Below are positions 10,535 through 21,192 of a DNA stretch of 64,000 bases, piece by piece. The position numbers were made by a program, and so were the translations under genes. The first letter of the stretch is position 1. Each line of letters opens with the position of its first letter. The notes beneath the pieces were generated by a model. That model was given only the letters and a program-made list of their open reading frames with translations. It did not search any database and was not told the DNA's origin. This DNA comes from Gavia stellata (Eukaryota > Chordata > Aves > Gaviiformes > Gaviidae), in NCBI RefSeq assembly GCF_030936135.1, contig NC_082610.1, positions 21,990,221 through 22,054,220 of the forward strand, in the 5' to 3' direction.

Positions 10535-11017
10535 TCTAAATTTATAGGACACAAGGACAGGGGTCGGGGCACGAACACTACACAAAACTGACAATTACTA
10601 TCACAGATAAAATAACAACTATTAACTCCCGGGTAACAAATGTCAACTTAGGCTGATGAAAGATTTTCAAATACGCGTATATCAGACATATGTGTGCATC
10701 ACACACACATATGTAAACTGCAATCAAATACAAATGCACAACCAAATGACCGTACTAACCAAATGATCAATACAAACCATGCAACGTAGTAACCAAGTGA
10801 TTAATACAAATCATACATGCAATTGTATGCCACCCAGCGGGGTTCTCACGAACCGCGACTTATGAGCAGCTTCAAATGACCGGTCCCAAACCAAAAAGAA
10901 TGCCTTATTCTTACCAGAGGTCCTTGTCTACCCCCGCGAGGATCCGCTGAATCGGTGAGTCCCTCCAGAGAATTCTCCGGGGGCCGGCCTAGGGAGTCGC
11001 CGACTCAGAGGTTCCTG
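10535..11017 (-). other. ERV-1a leader, primer-binding site deleted
   Basis: This is an untranslated leader of about 480 bp. On the minus strand the LTR sequence GACTTT joins GCAGGAACC directly, where ERV-1b has about 45 extra bases including the LTR end and primer-binding site. A likely splice donor (GGTAAG in ERV-1b at 16465) is retained in similar form at about 10912. ACACACATATGT palindromic stretches lie at about 10686-10715. Confidence 0.8.
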
Positions 11018-11675
11018 CAAAGTCGGTACTGAGCCCGCGATCGGGACGGTTTTCCGAGATGAATGACTCAATAACAACTAGTTTGTTATTAAGCAGGCAT
11101 TCTTTAATACAGTGCTGGGCAGCACTGGGGATTTGTCCACCACGAGTGCTCCAACGGGTTAGCAAAGCACCTCAGTTCATATACAGAAAAATCATACATA
11201 TTCATCAGAATTCTAAAAAGGGCAGTCTTATGTGGATGAGTTCCCGGAATTCATTTGCATAGACCAAGCATGCGCAGTAAAATTAGGGTTAGGGTCTTTT
11301 CACCCTCTGGTGGTCGTTCATAGTCTTCCTCACACTGTCCGCTAATTGAACTTCGGGTTTCCGTTGTCCATACATGGTCATGGAATTGGCTCATCCATCC
11401 TTTGGCCTCGGAATGTTACAAAAGGGTCAGTTTGAACTAGTTCTTTGGCGCTTATCTTGAAACAAACGTCTCGAGTCCCTGTTATCAATGATATACTCAG
11501 GAGGCATAACGAGCTACCTCAAGGCCCATTTGATCTTGCCAGGAAGGGAGTTACACGTCTTGAAACATCCTATTATCAACTCTGCTCAGCAAATAATTAA
11601 AACTATGCAAGTAAAGCTTTTATGTATCCAGTAGGGTCTCAGCCAGGGACCGTCAGTGATTTAACCCTTCATTCA
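11018..11675 (-). repeat. ERV-1a 5' LTR, 3' end deleted
   Basis: It is nearly identical to 5021-5663. On the minus strand it begins TGAATGAAGGG at 11675 and stops at CTTTG, without the expected TTGTTTCA end. It carries TTAGGGTTAGGG (11286-11297), present in the family LTR and probably coincidental. Confidence 0.9.
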
Positions 11676-13157
11676 CGTGTGGGTGCTGTTGAGGGCAGCG
11701 CCTCATCTGTGGCAGTCTGTGTGACTGGCCGTGTCAGTGTCCTGTGCGTGTCCGTGCCTGCGCGTCTGTGTGTCTGTGTGTGTGAATCTTTGGGATGCAC
11801 GCTCAGCTTCGCTACAAGTAATAGCTGCACGCGGAAAAGTGGCAGCTGCATCCCTCAGCCTGGGCAAAGGCTCCAGGTCCCCAGGCACCAGGCTGGGCTC
11901 CAGCAGCCAGGCAGAACTCTACTGGGTGCTCCTGGTCTGTACTGGGCTCCAGCGGCATGGCAGGAGGGGTTGCTGGTCCGGAGTGGCTGGAAGTGGTGGC
12001 CAGGCTTGACACCCCTTAACAGTGGGGGTCTGTGGGCTGCATGGGGGGAGCTGAATGCTGCTTCCTCCCGAGGGCTTCCAGCTGGGGATGAGACGCCTGC
12101 ACTGCTTCAGCTGAATCCCTGCCTGGCACAGGGTCCAACCAACAGCTCCCTGTCACTGCCTGCATGTTCTTTTTGTTTCGGCTCAAGAATATCCGTGTCC
12201 AGAGGGGAATGTTTACAGCTCCCATAGACGGCCGTGCTGTGGAAGGACAAACCATGCTTTTGGAATCGGTCTCTCTCCACTCTTCAGAGAGGGACAATCG
12301 GTGACTAGCGCAGTCAGCTCAAAAGTCCCTTCCCCAAGGGTGACTCTGCTGCCTTTCAGGAGCTGTCAGCCCTGGAGCCCCTGGGACATCTCCAGGGAGC
12401 CCAGAAGGGGCAGAGCAAGTGACGCCTTGGGCTGGGCCTCTGCTCCTGAGCTGGGCTGGGCTCCGGAGATGGAGGGAGCTCATAGCAAGCGGGCATTGCT
12501 TGCGAGAGACAGCTCTGCCCAGGAGCAGCTCCCCTGCAAAGCGCAGCAGGGCTGAGGGCACTGCCTGCAGGCAGCAAGGGGAGCGGAGCGATACAGAGAG
12601 AGGTTAGCGGCAGGACAGCCGAGCTCTCAGGATGGGAGAAATCTTCACAGGTCTTTACATGGTAAGACGCTGGCTGCAGGGCAGTGCACATGAATATCCC
12701 GGAGGGCTCTCCAAAATCCGGTACATCCAAGGCATCTGTCTGAACAAGCCTCACAGTTTATCCAGGCTGCTGGAAGACGTGCTGCTGAGCACGGCTTCCC
12801 TACTGCATCGTCAGGGGGACAGGCCATGAGAGCTGCCTTCTCCCGGGTACGGCTGATGCGGGGCGTGAAGCTGGCTGTGCACCCAGGGCTGCCCAGGACA
12901 GTCCTTCCAAGCAGGGTCCCTACGCCCCGGGGAGCTGTGTGCTGGGGCAGGGGCTCTGCCGCCTGCCAGGGTCAGCACTCAGCCTGCCCGGGGAGCCGCC
13001 CGTAGCATTTTGGGGAGCAGCTGTGGCTGGGAAGAGCAAGCCCCGGCAGGGCAGGCTCCTTCTGCTGTGCAGAGGGTGCTGCGTGGGCTGGGGCTGCTCA
13101 CAGCTCCATATGACCCCCCCGGATATTTCTGAGGGCAGTCTTGAAGAGGAATGTCAT
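11676..13157. repeat. Segmental duplication, copy B
   Basis: The part from 11727 matches 1-1429 collinearly; the first about 50 bp would lie left of the window in copy A. The copy is cut exactly at the ERV-2a LTR edge: copy A reads GAATGTCAAGG and copy B reads GAATGTCAT followed by the LTR. The 55-bp repeat array and the RIMBP3-like gene expected next are absent. Confidence 0.9.
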
Positions 13158-14079
13158 TGTTACAAATCTGTAATATAAAAACTCATCTACACATTGTACG
13201 TAGGTGAGCAGGCACTTCTTTATTGCAGCGCTGGACGCACAGGGGATCGCTCCACCTAGTGTGCGTGCCTAATTTCTCCGCTACCAACGTTATATACAAT
13301 CCAAATATACATACTCATCATATTTTCCAAGAAACAATTAACATATTCATACAATTTCCGAGAACTCATTAATATATGTAAATGCTCGTGACGCATGCGC
13401 CTTCAGGTACACAGGTGGTCGTCTAAGGTCCTCTGGTGGTCATCCATAGTCTTCCTCGTGGTGTCCTTTAGTTGAACCCAATCTTTGCGCATGCTCGGGT
13501 GGGTTGCAAAATCCCATTCTTGGAATCTTCTTAAGTTTTCCCGGGTTTACGGACCAGGCCTACAACTTATCATTCTCTTGACAAGCAAATTCTACCTCTT
13601 CACAATGCTACATTGTTCATAGCTAGTTTATGATTAAATCAGAGATAGATCCTACCTAGTTACCCTTATAGAGAATATATATATATAAAAAATTTAATCT
13701 TTTTATTAATCCCTTTCTAGATTATACTTTTCTGTCAATTTCCATACCTAGGAATAATCAATGGTTATTTCTATTACTATCTATTGATTGGCATTCTTGA
13801 TCTTCATATCAAGATGGGAAGGGTAAGGGGATTTCCAAGCAGCATCACTGGTGCATATCAGGTCACACTGTCACAGGACTTAAACAAAACTTTTCTATTC
13901 AATTCTTCATCATTCCATCTCGTTACTGTTAGTTCCTCAGTAGGGAACGGCGACTCCCTGGTGAGGTTCCTATGGTTATTGTTTCTAACTTAACAATCCT
14001 AACTTATTTATTTCTTAATTAACTTTAACCTTTTCTTTATAATCATATTTTGATTAAAAACATCAGAGTATTTACAACA
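13158..14079 (-). repeat. ERV-2a 3' LTR
   Basis: On the minus strand it runs from TGTTGTAAATAC at 14079 to GATTTGTAACA at 13158. The same LTR is found alone at 20265-21192 and in ERV-2b at 49990-50916. A purine-rich tract (AAAAGGGGGAAC) abuts it at 14080-14091. Family features are a TATATAA-type box and AATAAA, best preserved in the solo copy. Confidence 0.92.
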
Positions 14080-14128
14080 GTTCCCCCTTTTGAAAGTTTT
14101 GAAAATTATTTCAATACTTTCAATTTAA

Positions 14129-15350
14129 TCAGTGAAGCAGATTATATGCTTCAAGTATAGATGTCAAAGGAGTTAAACGGTTCCTCATCCTCCAATTTAT
14201 AATATATAATATTACTGATAGAACAAGACTTATTAAAATCAATATCAGGAGAACAATGATAGGGTGGCATAACTTATTTAGGATGCCTGCAGCAGTAGGT
14301 GACCATCCAAAAAGAGTGTCCCACCATTTATGTTCTGCATCCTTTTCCACCCTCTCTAAAGCACGATGTATCTCTTTCACATTGTGATGTACAGTTATTT
14401 AAGTTCTTTGTCCATTTTCCTTGACCTTTTTCAAAATCTTGATTAAATCTTGGTGTTGTAGCAATTGTTTCACTAAAGTGAGATTCATTCCAATGGGTGT
14501 AGGCAACAGTTCCTGAATTAATGTATAATTAGATTGCAAGAGCTGGTGAGATGTGGCTGGAGCCAAATGAGAGAAATCACATCCTGTGATTTCAGTGAAA
14601 TTACAAACACAAAAATTTGAGTGATTCCTAGTATCTATAACTACATCGTCTACAGATATAAAATCACAAGCCGTTCTCAAACATACACATCCCTTACCAA
14701 TATATGTAATCACTGTCTCGGGGTTTTTGTCAGGGCGAGTCTCAAAATGACAAACATTTTGTTCAGTATCTAAACAGATATCCTGACCTCTCATTGTATT
14801 ACCTTCACAGATGAACCCTTGTTGTTCTTGTACAATACAAGGTTTCAAATCCACAGTTTGCCATTTCTGTCCTACTTTTTGGGCCCATACTTTATGCTCA
14901 AATGGATAGGGTATGGTTCCGTTGTGATTTAATCCTAATGCAATAACAGGGTAAATTGGATACATTGATGCATTATGTATAGTTAATACAAAGGTTGTGG
15001 CTGTCCTTGTGATGGGATCGTAGGTAAAGTTTACCAAATTCCACCAGGACTGGAGTTTTCTTTCTAAATCAGTGGCACTATCCCAAATTATGTTTCGAAT
15101 CTCAGTAGGGAGAGTGCCTTCTTCACCCTCTCTTATGATTGAAGCAGCCACTGATTATGCCCACAGTTGTGCCTGGATGCAACTGAGAGCCAAAGAGAGG
15201 TTATCTTGGACCACACCGAGTGCATCTATAGTCAATTCATGGTCTCCCACATTCACCTTTTCCCATTTTGGTAGTAAGTTTGACAACAGCCACTGGTTAG
15301 TTCCTAAACCCAACAGGGAAGATTTCAAAGGCCGTTGTAATTTAGACAAT
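14129..15350 (-). pseudogene. env: ERV-2a env, interrupted
   Basis: Two open stretches, 14399-15151 (250 codons) and 14129-14380 (83 codons), are separated by a single lesion at about 14399; a third stretch lies at 15155-15349. The frame contains several N-glycosylation motifs (NFT, NHS and NYT), cysteine-rich surface segments, a helical heptad-like stretch, a HKWWD...FGWSP box and a long hydrophobic anchor. As in ERV-1 env, no CX6CC is evident. The N-terminal surface region is shortened where it joins the integrase remnant. Confidence 0.75.
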
Positions 15351-15658
15351 CACTAATTGTAGTAGCCAATTTGTCTCCTGACATATTTTGCTAATTTGCC
15401 TTTTTAATGTCTGATTTATTTTTTCTGTTTTTCTACTTGATTGAGGCCTCCAGGGGGTATGTAAATTTCAGGTAATTCTAAAAATTTTATTAATATTTTG
15501 TATTACTTTTGCAACAAAATGTGGGCCTCTATCAGAAGATAATCCAATAGGTACTTCAAATCTTGGAAATATTTCCTGTAACAATTATTTAATGACTTCC
15601 TTTCCTTGATTGGTCCGACAAGTAAAAGCTTCAGGCCATTCTGTAAAAGTATCAACCC
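15351..15658 (-). pseudogene. pol: ERV-2a integrase fragment
   Basis: On the minus strand the catalytic-core region around SSDRGPHF and a later ERMNQ-like stretch are recognisable, with several stops. The fragment ends at the 5' LTR of ERV-1b. The matching region in ERV-2b (52200-52760) continues uninterrupted. Confidence 0.7.
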
Positions 15659-16325
15659 TGAATGAAGTGTTAAAGTACTGACGGTCCCTGACTGAGACCC
15701 TACTGTGATACATAAAAGCTTTACTTGCATAGTTTTAGTTATTTGCTGAGCAGAGTTGATAATAGGATGTTTCAAGACGTGTAACTCTCTTCCTGACAAG
15801 ATCAAATGGGCCTTGAGGTAGCTCATTATGCCTCCTGAGTAAATCATTGATAACAGGGACTCGAGACGTTTGTTTCAAGATAAGCGCCAAAGAACTAGTT
15901 CAAACTGACCCTTTTGTAACATTCCGAGGCCAAAGGATGGATGAGCCAATTCCATGACCATGTATGGACAAAGGAAGCCCAAAGTTCAACTAGCGGACAG
16001 TGTGAGGAAGACTATGAACGACCACCGGAGGGTGAAAAGACCCTAACCCTAATTTTACTGCGCATGCTTGGTCTATGCAAATGAATTCCGGGAACTCATC
16101 CACATAAGACTGCCCTTTTTAGAATTCTGATGAATATGTATGATTTTTCTGTATATGAACTGAGGTGCTTTGCTAACCTGTTGGAGCACTCGTGGTGGAC
16201 AAATCCCCAGTGCTGCCCAGCGCTGTATTAAAGAATGCCTGCTTAATAACAAACTAGTTGTTATTGAGTTATTCATCTCAGAAAACCGTCCCGATCACGG
16301 GCTCGGTACCGACTTTGTTGTTTCA
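15659..16325 (+). repeat. ERV-1b 5' LTR
   Basis: It begins TGAATGAAGTG and ends GTTGTTTCA. A TATA-like TATATGA lies at about 16152 and ATTAAA at 16227-16232, followed by TGCCTGCTT. CCCTAACCCTAA (two telomere-like units) lies at about 16042. Confidence 0.92.
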
Positions 16326-16329
16326 GTTT

Positions 16330-16347
16330 TGGCGACCCAGGTGGGAC
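16330..16347 (+). other. Primer-binding site, tRNA-Arg type
   Basis: TGGCGACCCAGGTGGGAC starts four bases after the LTR. From memory of tRNA 3' ends it differs at one position from the complement of vertebrate tRNA-Arg(CCG) and fits proline, tryptophan or lysine tRNAs poorly. The site is deleted in ERV-1a. Confidence 0.7.
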
Positions 16348-16464
16348 AATCTCTGTCCGGCTGCAGGAACCTCTGAGTTGGCGACTCCCTAGGCCGGCCC
16401 CGGAGAATTCTCTGGAGGGACTCACCGATTCGGTGGATCCTCCCGGGGACAGACACGGACCTCT

Positions 16465-16470
16465 GGTAAG
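16465..16470 (+). promoter_or_regulatory. Likely major splice donor of ERV-1b
   Basis: CTG|GTAAGA in the leader between the primer-binding site and gag is a strong donor consensus in the expected place for generating a subgenomic env RNA. It is also retained in the ERV-1a leader. Confidence 0.5.
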
Positions 16471-16845
16471 AATAAGGCATTCTTTTTGGTTTGGGACTGG
16501 TCATTTGAAGCTGCTCATAAGTCACGGTTCATGAGAACCCCGCTGGGTGGCATACAATTGTGTGTATGATTTTTATTAATCACTTGGTTACTACGTTGCA
16601 TGATTTGTATTGTTCATTTGGTTAGTACGGTCATTTGTTTGTGTATTTGTATTTGATTGCAGTTTACATATGTGTGTGTGATGCACACATATGTCTGATA
16701 TACGCGTATTTGAAAATCTTTCATCAGCCTAAGTCGGTATTTGTTACCCGGGAGTTAATGGTTGTTATTTTATCTGTGATAGTATCTGTTAGTTGTGTGT
16801 AGTGTTCGTGCCCTGACCCCTGTCCTTGTGTCCTATAAATTTAGA

Positions 16846-18392
16846 ATGGGGAACCAACAAGGCGGAGTGTTGAAAAAGAGCCCTTTGGGCTGCATTTTAG
16901 AGCCCTGGAAAGATATCGGGGGACCACCTGGAGGGACTGTAAATCGTAAGACCTTAATTAAATATTGTAACCAGTGGTGGCCTTTATACAAGCTAGATGA
17001 TGGAAAAAATGGCCTTTTAATGGAACTTTAAAGTACAACACTTTGTTGCAGCTTATGTTATTTCTGCGCCGAGAAGGAAAATGGGATGAAGTGGTTTATG
17101 CAGATGTTTTTCACTTTGCGAAATCACCCTGAATGGCAAAAAGAATGCGGAATCAATTTAGCACCCCAGGACCCTATGGTCCTGGCGATAGAAAAAGAGA
17201 ACAAGAAGCAAAATAGGAAGCTAAAAAGATGCTGCTCGGCTTGCAGCATTGGGCAAAGATGTTTAAAGATTGGTTCACAGAATGAGAGAGTAGAGGATTG
17301 CTTGCCTCCACCAGAAGGAGAAGGTGATAGAGAAGGAGATGCTGGCACTGTTGGGGGTGAAGAATCAGAGGCAAGGGAAAGGGAAGAGATTAATGTTAAA
17401 TTTTCTCCCACCATTACCAGAACTCGAAGTAAAGTGGGACCTATCCTACAGGCTCCACTAAGACAGGCAATGGGAGCAGGAGGATCTGTCAGAATTAAAG
17501 TACCTTTCACTTTAGCAGATTTAGAGGGATGGCGAGCTACTGCAGGTGATTATTGGGATGATCCCGAAAAGGTTGCTAAAGGCTTTGAATTGATTGTTAA
17601 AACCCAGGACCCTGACTGGGAAGATGTGGATGCAATGTTGGATGCAGTGTTTAGTGAGTCAGAGAAGCAGATGGTTGTGAGAGCGGCTAGAACCCAGGTA
17701 CAGGCTCTGGTTTTGGCTGGAACTCTGCCCGGAACAGTGGATAACCATGTTCCGATTCCTAATCCCGGTTGGGACCCTAATCAGACGGGAGCCCGGAATT
17801 TGTTAGTGCGGTACAGGGAATGGATTGCTTATGGAATAAGAAATGCTGTCCCAAAATCAGTGAAGTGGTCTAAATTGTATGAAATTAAACAAGATAGAAA
17901 AGAATCCCCTACTGATTTTTTGAACCGATTAAAAGAAGGAATGCAGAAATATACCCCTTTAGACCCTACCTCTCAGGAGGGAAAGGGTCATTTGATATTC
18001 CTGTTTTTGGGACAGTCGGCGGATGGTATCAGGAGAAAGTTACAGAAAGTGCAAGGGACAGATATGAGAGATTTAGAGAAATTGTTGGAGGCTGCCTGGC
18101 AAGTGTATCGGAATAGGGATAGTCAGAAAGGGAGAGTAATGAGCAAAACAATTGCCAGTGCTACAGCGGCTGCCTTACGCACCACAGGGGGCCAGGTACC
18201 CCCTCGGAACCCATCAGGAAACAACACTGTTGGAGGGAGGGGAGCCATGAGGATCGGTGTAAGTGCCCACCTAGGGGAAATCAACCCCTCCTGAAAGATC
18301 AGTGTGCTTACTGCAAGCAAATGGGGCATTGGAAAAGGGATTGCCCGAAGTTGGGCAACCCGGTGATGGTAACAGATGTAGAAGATGATTGA
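16846..18392 (+). pseudogene. gag: ERV-1b gag
   Basis: MGNQQG at 16846 begins a matrix-like domain with a myristoylation-type N-terminus. The frame stops at 17029-17031, just after the A-run at 17004-17009. From 17086 to 18294 there is a 402-codon open frame covering the rest of matrix, an acidic linker and capsid (the IKVPFTLADLEGW region and a major-homology-like stretch around LNRLKEGMQ). A shift near 18270 interrupts it before the zinc finger ([14 protein letters not shown]). The polyprotein ends at TGA 18390-18392. A 2-bp loss at about 17104 relative to ERV-1a alters the frame again. Confidence 0.88.
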
Positions 18393-18398
18393 CGGGGA
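18390..18398 (+). promoter_or_regulatory. Gag-pol read-through stop, TGA CGG GGA
   Basis: Gag ends VEDD-TGA and pol continues in the same frame without another stop before the protease. The base context is TGA CGG in both ERV-1 copies (ERV-1a at 9231-9233). Gammaretroviruses make Gag-Pol by reading through one stop codon, and UGA followed by CGG is a known leaky context in several RNA viruses. Its use here is inferred. Confidence 0.65.
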
Positions 18399-20264
18399 CC
18401 AGGGCAATCTTCCCTAGCGGAGCCCTTGGTAAAAGTTCAGCTAGGGAAAGAAAAGAAACCTGTAGAATTTTTAATAGATACAGGTGCTATGTTTTCAGTG
18501 TTGAATCAGACCTTATTACCTGTGAGTAGGCAAACTGTTAATATTGTAGGAGCAACTGGACAGGTTGAGAAGGCGTTCTTTCTGAAACCATTAAAATTCA
18601 AAATTGGGAAAAGTGTAGGGATTCATAAATTCCTCTACCTGCCTGAGGCTCCTAAACCACTTTTGGGAAGGGACTTATTAGAACAACTGAATGCCGAAAA
18701 TAAGATTTAGAAAAGGAGAAATTGAATTTAAAATACCAGAAGAAAACCACATGGAAATTTTAAGTTTGGCTCTTACTGAACCCCAAATTAGGGAAGAAAG
18801 AATTCCACAAGAAATAAAAGACCAGGTATACCCAGGAGTATGGGCCTCAGGGATACCTGGAAAGGCTAAAAATGCAGAATTGGTTGTTGTTAAACTCAAA
18901 GAGGGAGCACGACCTGTTAGGGTAAAGCAGTATCCTCTGAAATTGGAAGACAGGCGAGGAGTGAAAAGCATTATAGAAGAGTTTATAAAATTTGGATTAT
19001 TAATTGAATGTTCTTCAGAATATAACACTCCTATTCTACCTGTCAAAGAGCCTGATGGCAAAACCTATCGATTAGTACAGGACCTGAGGGCAATAAATAA
19101 GATAGTGGAAGATTTACACCCGGTAGTGGCAAACCCATACACCTTATTGACTAATTTAAAGGAAACCTGTGAATGGTTCACAGTATTAGATCTGAAAGAT
19201 GCATTCTTTTGCCTCACCTTGGCCCCTGAAAGCCGCAATTTGTTTGCCTTTGAATGGGAAAACCCTGATTCAGGACGAAAAACCCAACTAACCTGGACAG
19301 TGCTACCTCAAGGATTTAAAAACAGCCCCACAATCTTTGGAAATCAATTAGCTAAAGAATTAGAGGCCTGGGAAAGACCTCAGGGAAATGGGAATTTTTT
19401 GCAATATGTGGATGATATCTTGATAGCCACAGAAACGAATGAAGAATGTAAAGAATGGACTGTGAGTTTGTTGAATTTTCTTGGACTAAGTGGTTACCGA
19501 GTCTCATTACAGAAAGCCCAGATCCTGAAGAAAGAAGTAATATACTTGGGATTTGTGATTTCTAAGGGACAGAGACAGCTCGGAAAAGACCGAAAAGAAG
19601 CTATTTGCAGGACTCCAGAACCAACCACGGTAAAAGAGCTTCGAACCTTTTTGGGAATGACAGGTTGGTGCCGATTATGGATTTATAATTATGGACTTAT
19701 GGTTAAGCCATTATACGAACTACTGGAAAACAGCCAGACACAATTAGTATGGACTGACGAAGCTAGAAGGGCATTTAAAAAATTGAAATTGGAACTGATG
19801 AGGGCTCCAGCTTTGGGCCTGCCTGATATAACAAAGCCCTTCTGGCTGTTTTCGTATGAAAGGCAAGGAGTGGCTTTGGGAATTCTGGCTCAGAAGCTGG
19901 GTCCTTATAAACGAGCAGTAGCCTACTTTTCTAAACAATTGGATGAAGTTAGTAAAGGATGGCCAGGATGCCTTCGAGCAGTAGGTGCTGTTGTGTTGAT
20001 TATTCAAGAAGCCCGAAAGTTAACTCTGGGGCAAAAGATGGTTGTGTATACTTCTCATGCTGTGACTTCCGTCTTGGAACAAAAAGGGGGACACTGGCTC
20101 TCGCCATCAAGATTTTTGAAATATCAAGCAGTATTGATGGAACAAGATGATGTGGAAATTACTACATCTACTGTCATTAACCCTGCTTCTTTTCTAAGCG
20201 ATAAGCAGGAAATGGAAACTGTTGTGCATGACTGCATAGAGACCATTGAGGCCGTGTATGCAAG
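18393..20264 (+). pseudogene. pol: ERV-1b protease-reverse transcriptase
   Basis: The protease (LIDTGAMFS and LLGRDLL) is open to about 18700. A 1-bp insertion near 18695 then shifts the frame, and RT with its connection domain continues from 18691 to the solo LTR. RT motifs are LPQGFKNSP and QYVDDILIA at about 19400-19430. ERV-1a lacks this insertion, so the lesion is private to this copy. Confidence 0.88.
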
Positions 20265-21192
20265 TGTTGTAAATATTCCGATTTTTTTAAATCAAAATAT
20301 GATTATATAGAAAAGGTTAAATATAATTAATAGATAAATAAGATAGGATTGTTAAGTTAGAAACAATAACCATAGGAACCTCACCAGGGAGTCGCCGTTC
20401 CCTACTGAGGAACTAACACTATCGAGATGGAATGATGAAGAATTGAATAGAAAAGTTTTGTTTGAGTCTTGTAACAGTGTGACCTGATATGCACCAGTGA
20501 TGCTGCTTGAAAAATCCCCTTTACCCTCCCATCTTGATATGAATATCAAGAATGCCAATCGATAGATACTAAAAGAAATAAACATTGATTATTCATAGGC
20601 ATGGAAATTGACAGAAACTTATAAGCTAGAAACGTGATTATTAAAAGATTAAGATTTTTATATATATATATATTTTCTGTATAAGGGTAACTAGGTATGA
20701 GCTATCCCTGATTTAATCATAAACTAGCTATGAACAATGTAGCATTGTGAAGAGGTAGAATTTGCTTGTCAAGAGAATGATAAGTTGTAGGCCTGGTCAG
20801 TAAACCGGGGAAAACTTAAGAAGATTCCAAGAATGGGATTTTGCAACCAACCCGAGCATGCGCAAAGATTGGATTCAACTAAAGGACACCATGAGGAAGA
20901 CTATGGACGACCACCAGAGGACCTTAGACGACCACCTGTGTACCTGAAGGCGCATGCGTCACGAGCATTTACATATATTAATGAGTTCTCGGAAATTGTA
21001 TGAATATGTTAATTGTTTCTTGGAAAATATGATGAATATGTATACTTTGATTGTATATAACTTTGGTAGCGGAGAAGCTAGGTACGCACACTAGGTGGAG
21101 CGATCCCCTGTGCGTCCAGCGCTGCAATAAAGAAGTGCCTGCTCACCCACATACATTGTGTAGATGAGTTTTTATATTACAGATTTGTAACA
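20265..21192 (+). mobile_element. Solo ERV-2 LTR nested in ERV-1b
   Basis: It begins TGTTGTAAATAT and ends GATTTGTAACA. Direct repeats CAAG lie at 20261-20264 and 21193-21196, and the intact ERV-1a sequence has only one CAAG here. A 4-bp target duplication fits class I ERV integrase. A TATATAA box lies at about 21054 and AATAAA at 21126-21131. The body of the provirus was removed by LTR-LTR recombination, or only the LTR remains. Confidence 0.93.

Larger units (their letters stand above)
5021..11675 (-). mobile_element. ERV-1a: class I endogenous retrovirus, internally deleted
   Basis: Read on the minus strand the order is 5' LTR (11018-11675), leader, gag, a read-through stop, protease-RT-RNase H, a remnant of integrase, env, polypurine tract and 3' LTR (5021-5663). 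The family is gammaretrovirus-like: one CCHC finger in Gag, YVDD in RT, and gag and pol in the same frame. Compared with ERV-1b (15659-24326), it lacks the primer-binding site, about 239 bp of gag and 873 bp of integrase, and it has nonsense and frameshift lesions, so it cannot encode a full set of proteins. No clear target duplication is visible: the flanks are TTTATG and CGTGTG. Confidence 0.93.
13158..15658 (-). mobile_element. ERV-2a: 3' part of a second class I ERV
   Basis: On the minus strand it has an integrase fragment, env, polypurine tract and 3' LTR. Its 5' part is missing because ERV-1b begins at 15659 in the middle of integrase. It is closely related to ERV-2b (49990-54622). Both carry the same junction between integrase and env, so the copies come from one internally deleted lineage. 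Confidence 0.88.

Noticed and set aside
11286-11297. Telomere-like TTAGGGTTAGGG (also in the other ERV-1 LTRs)
   Set aside because: Only two units, and part of the LTR consensus; not an interstitial telomere.
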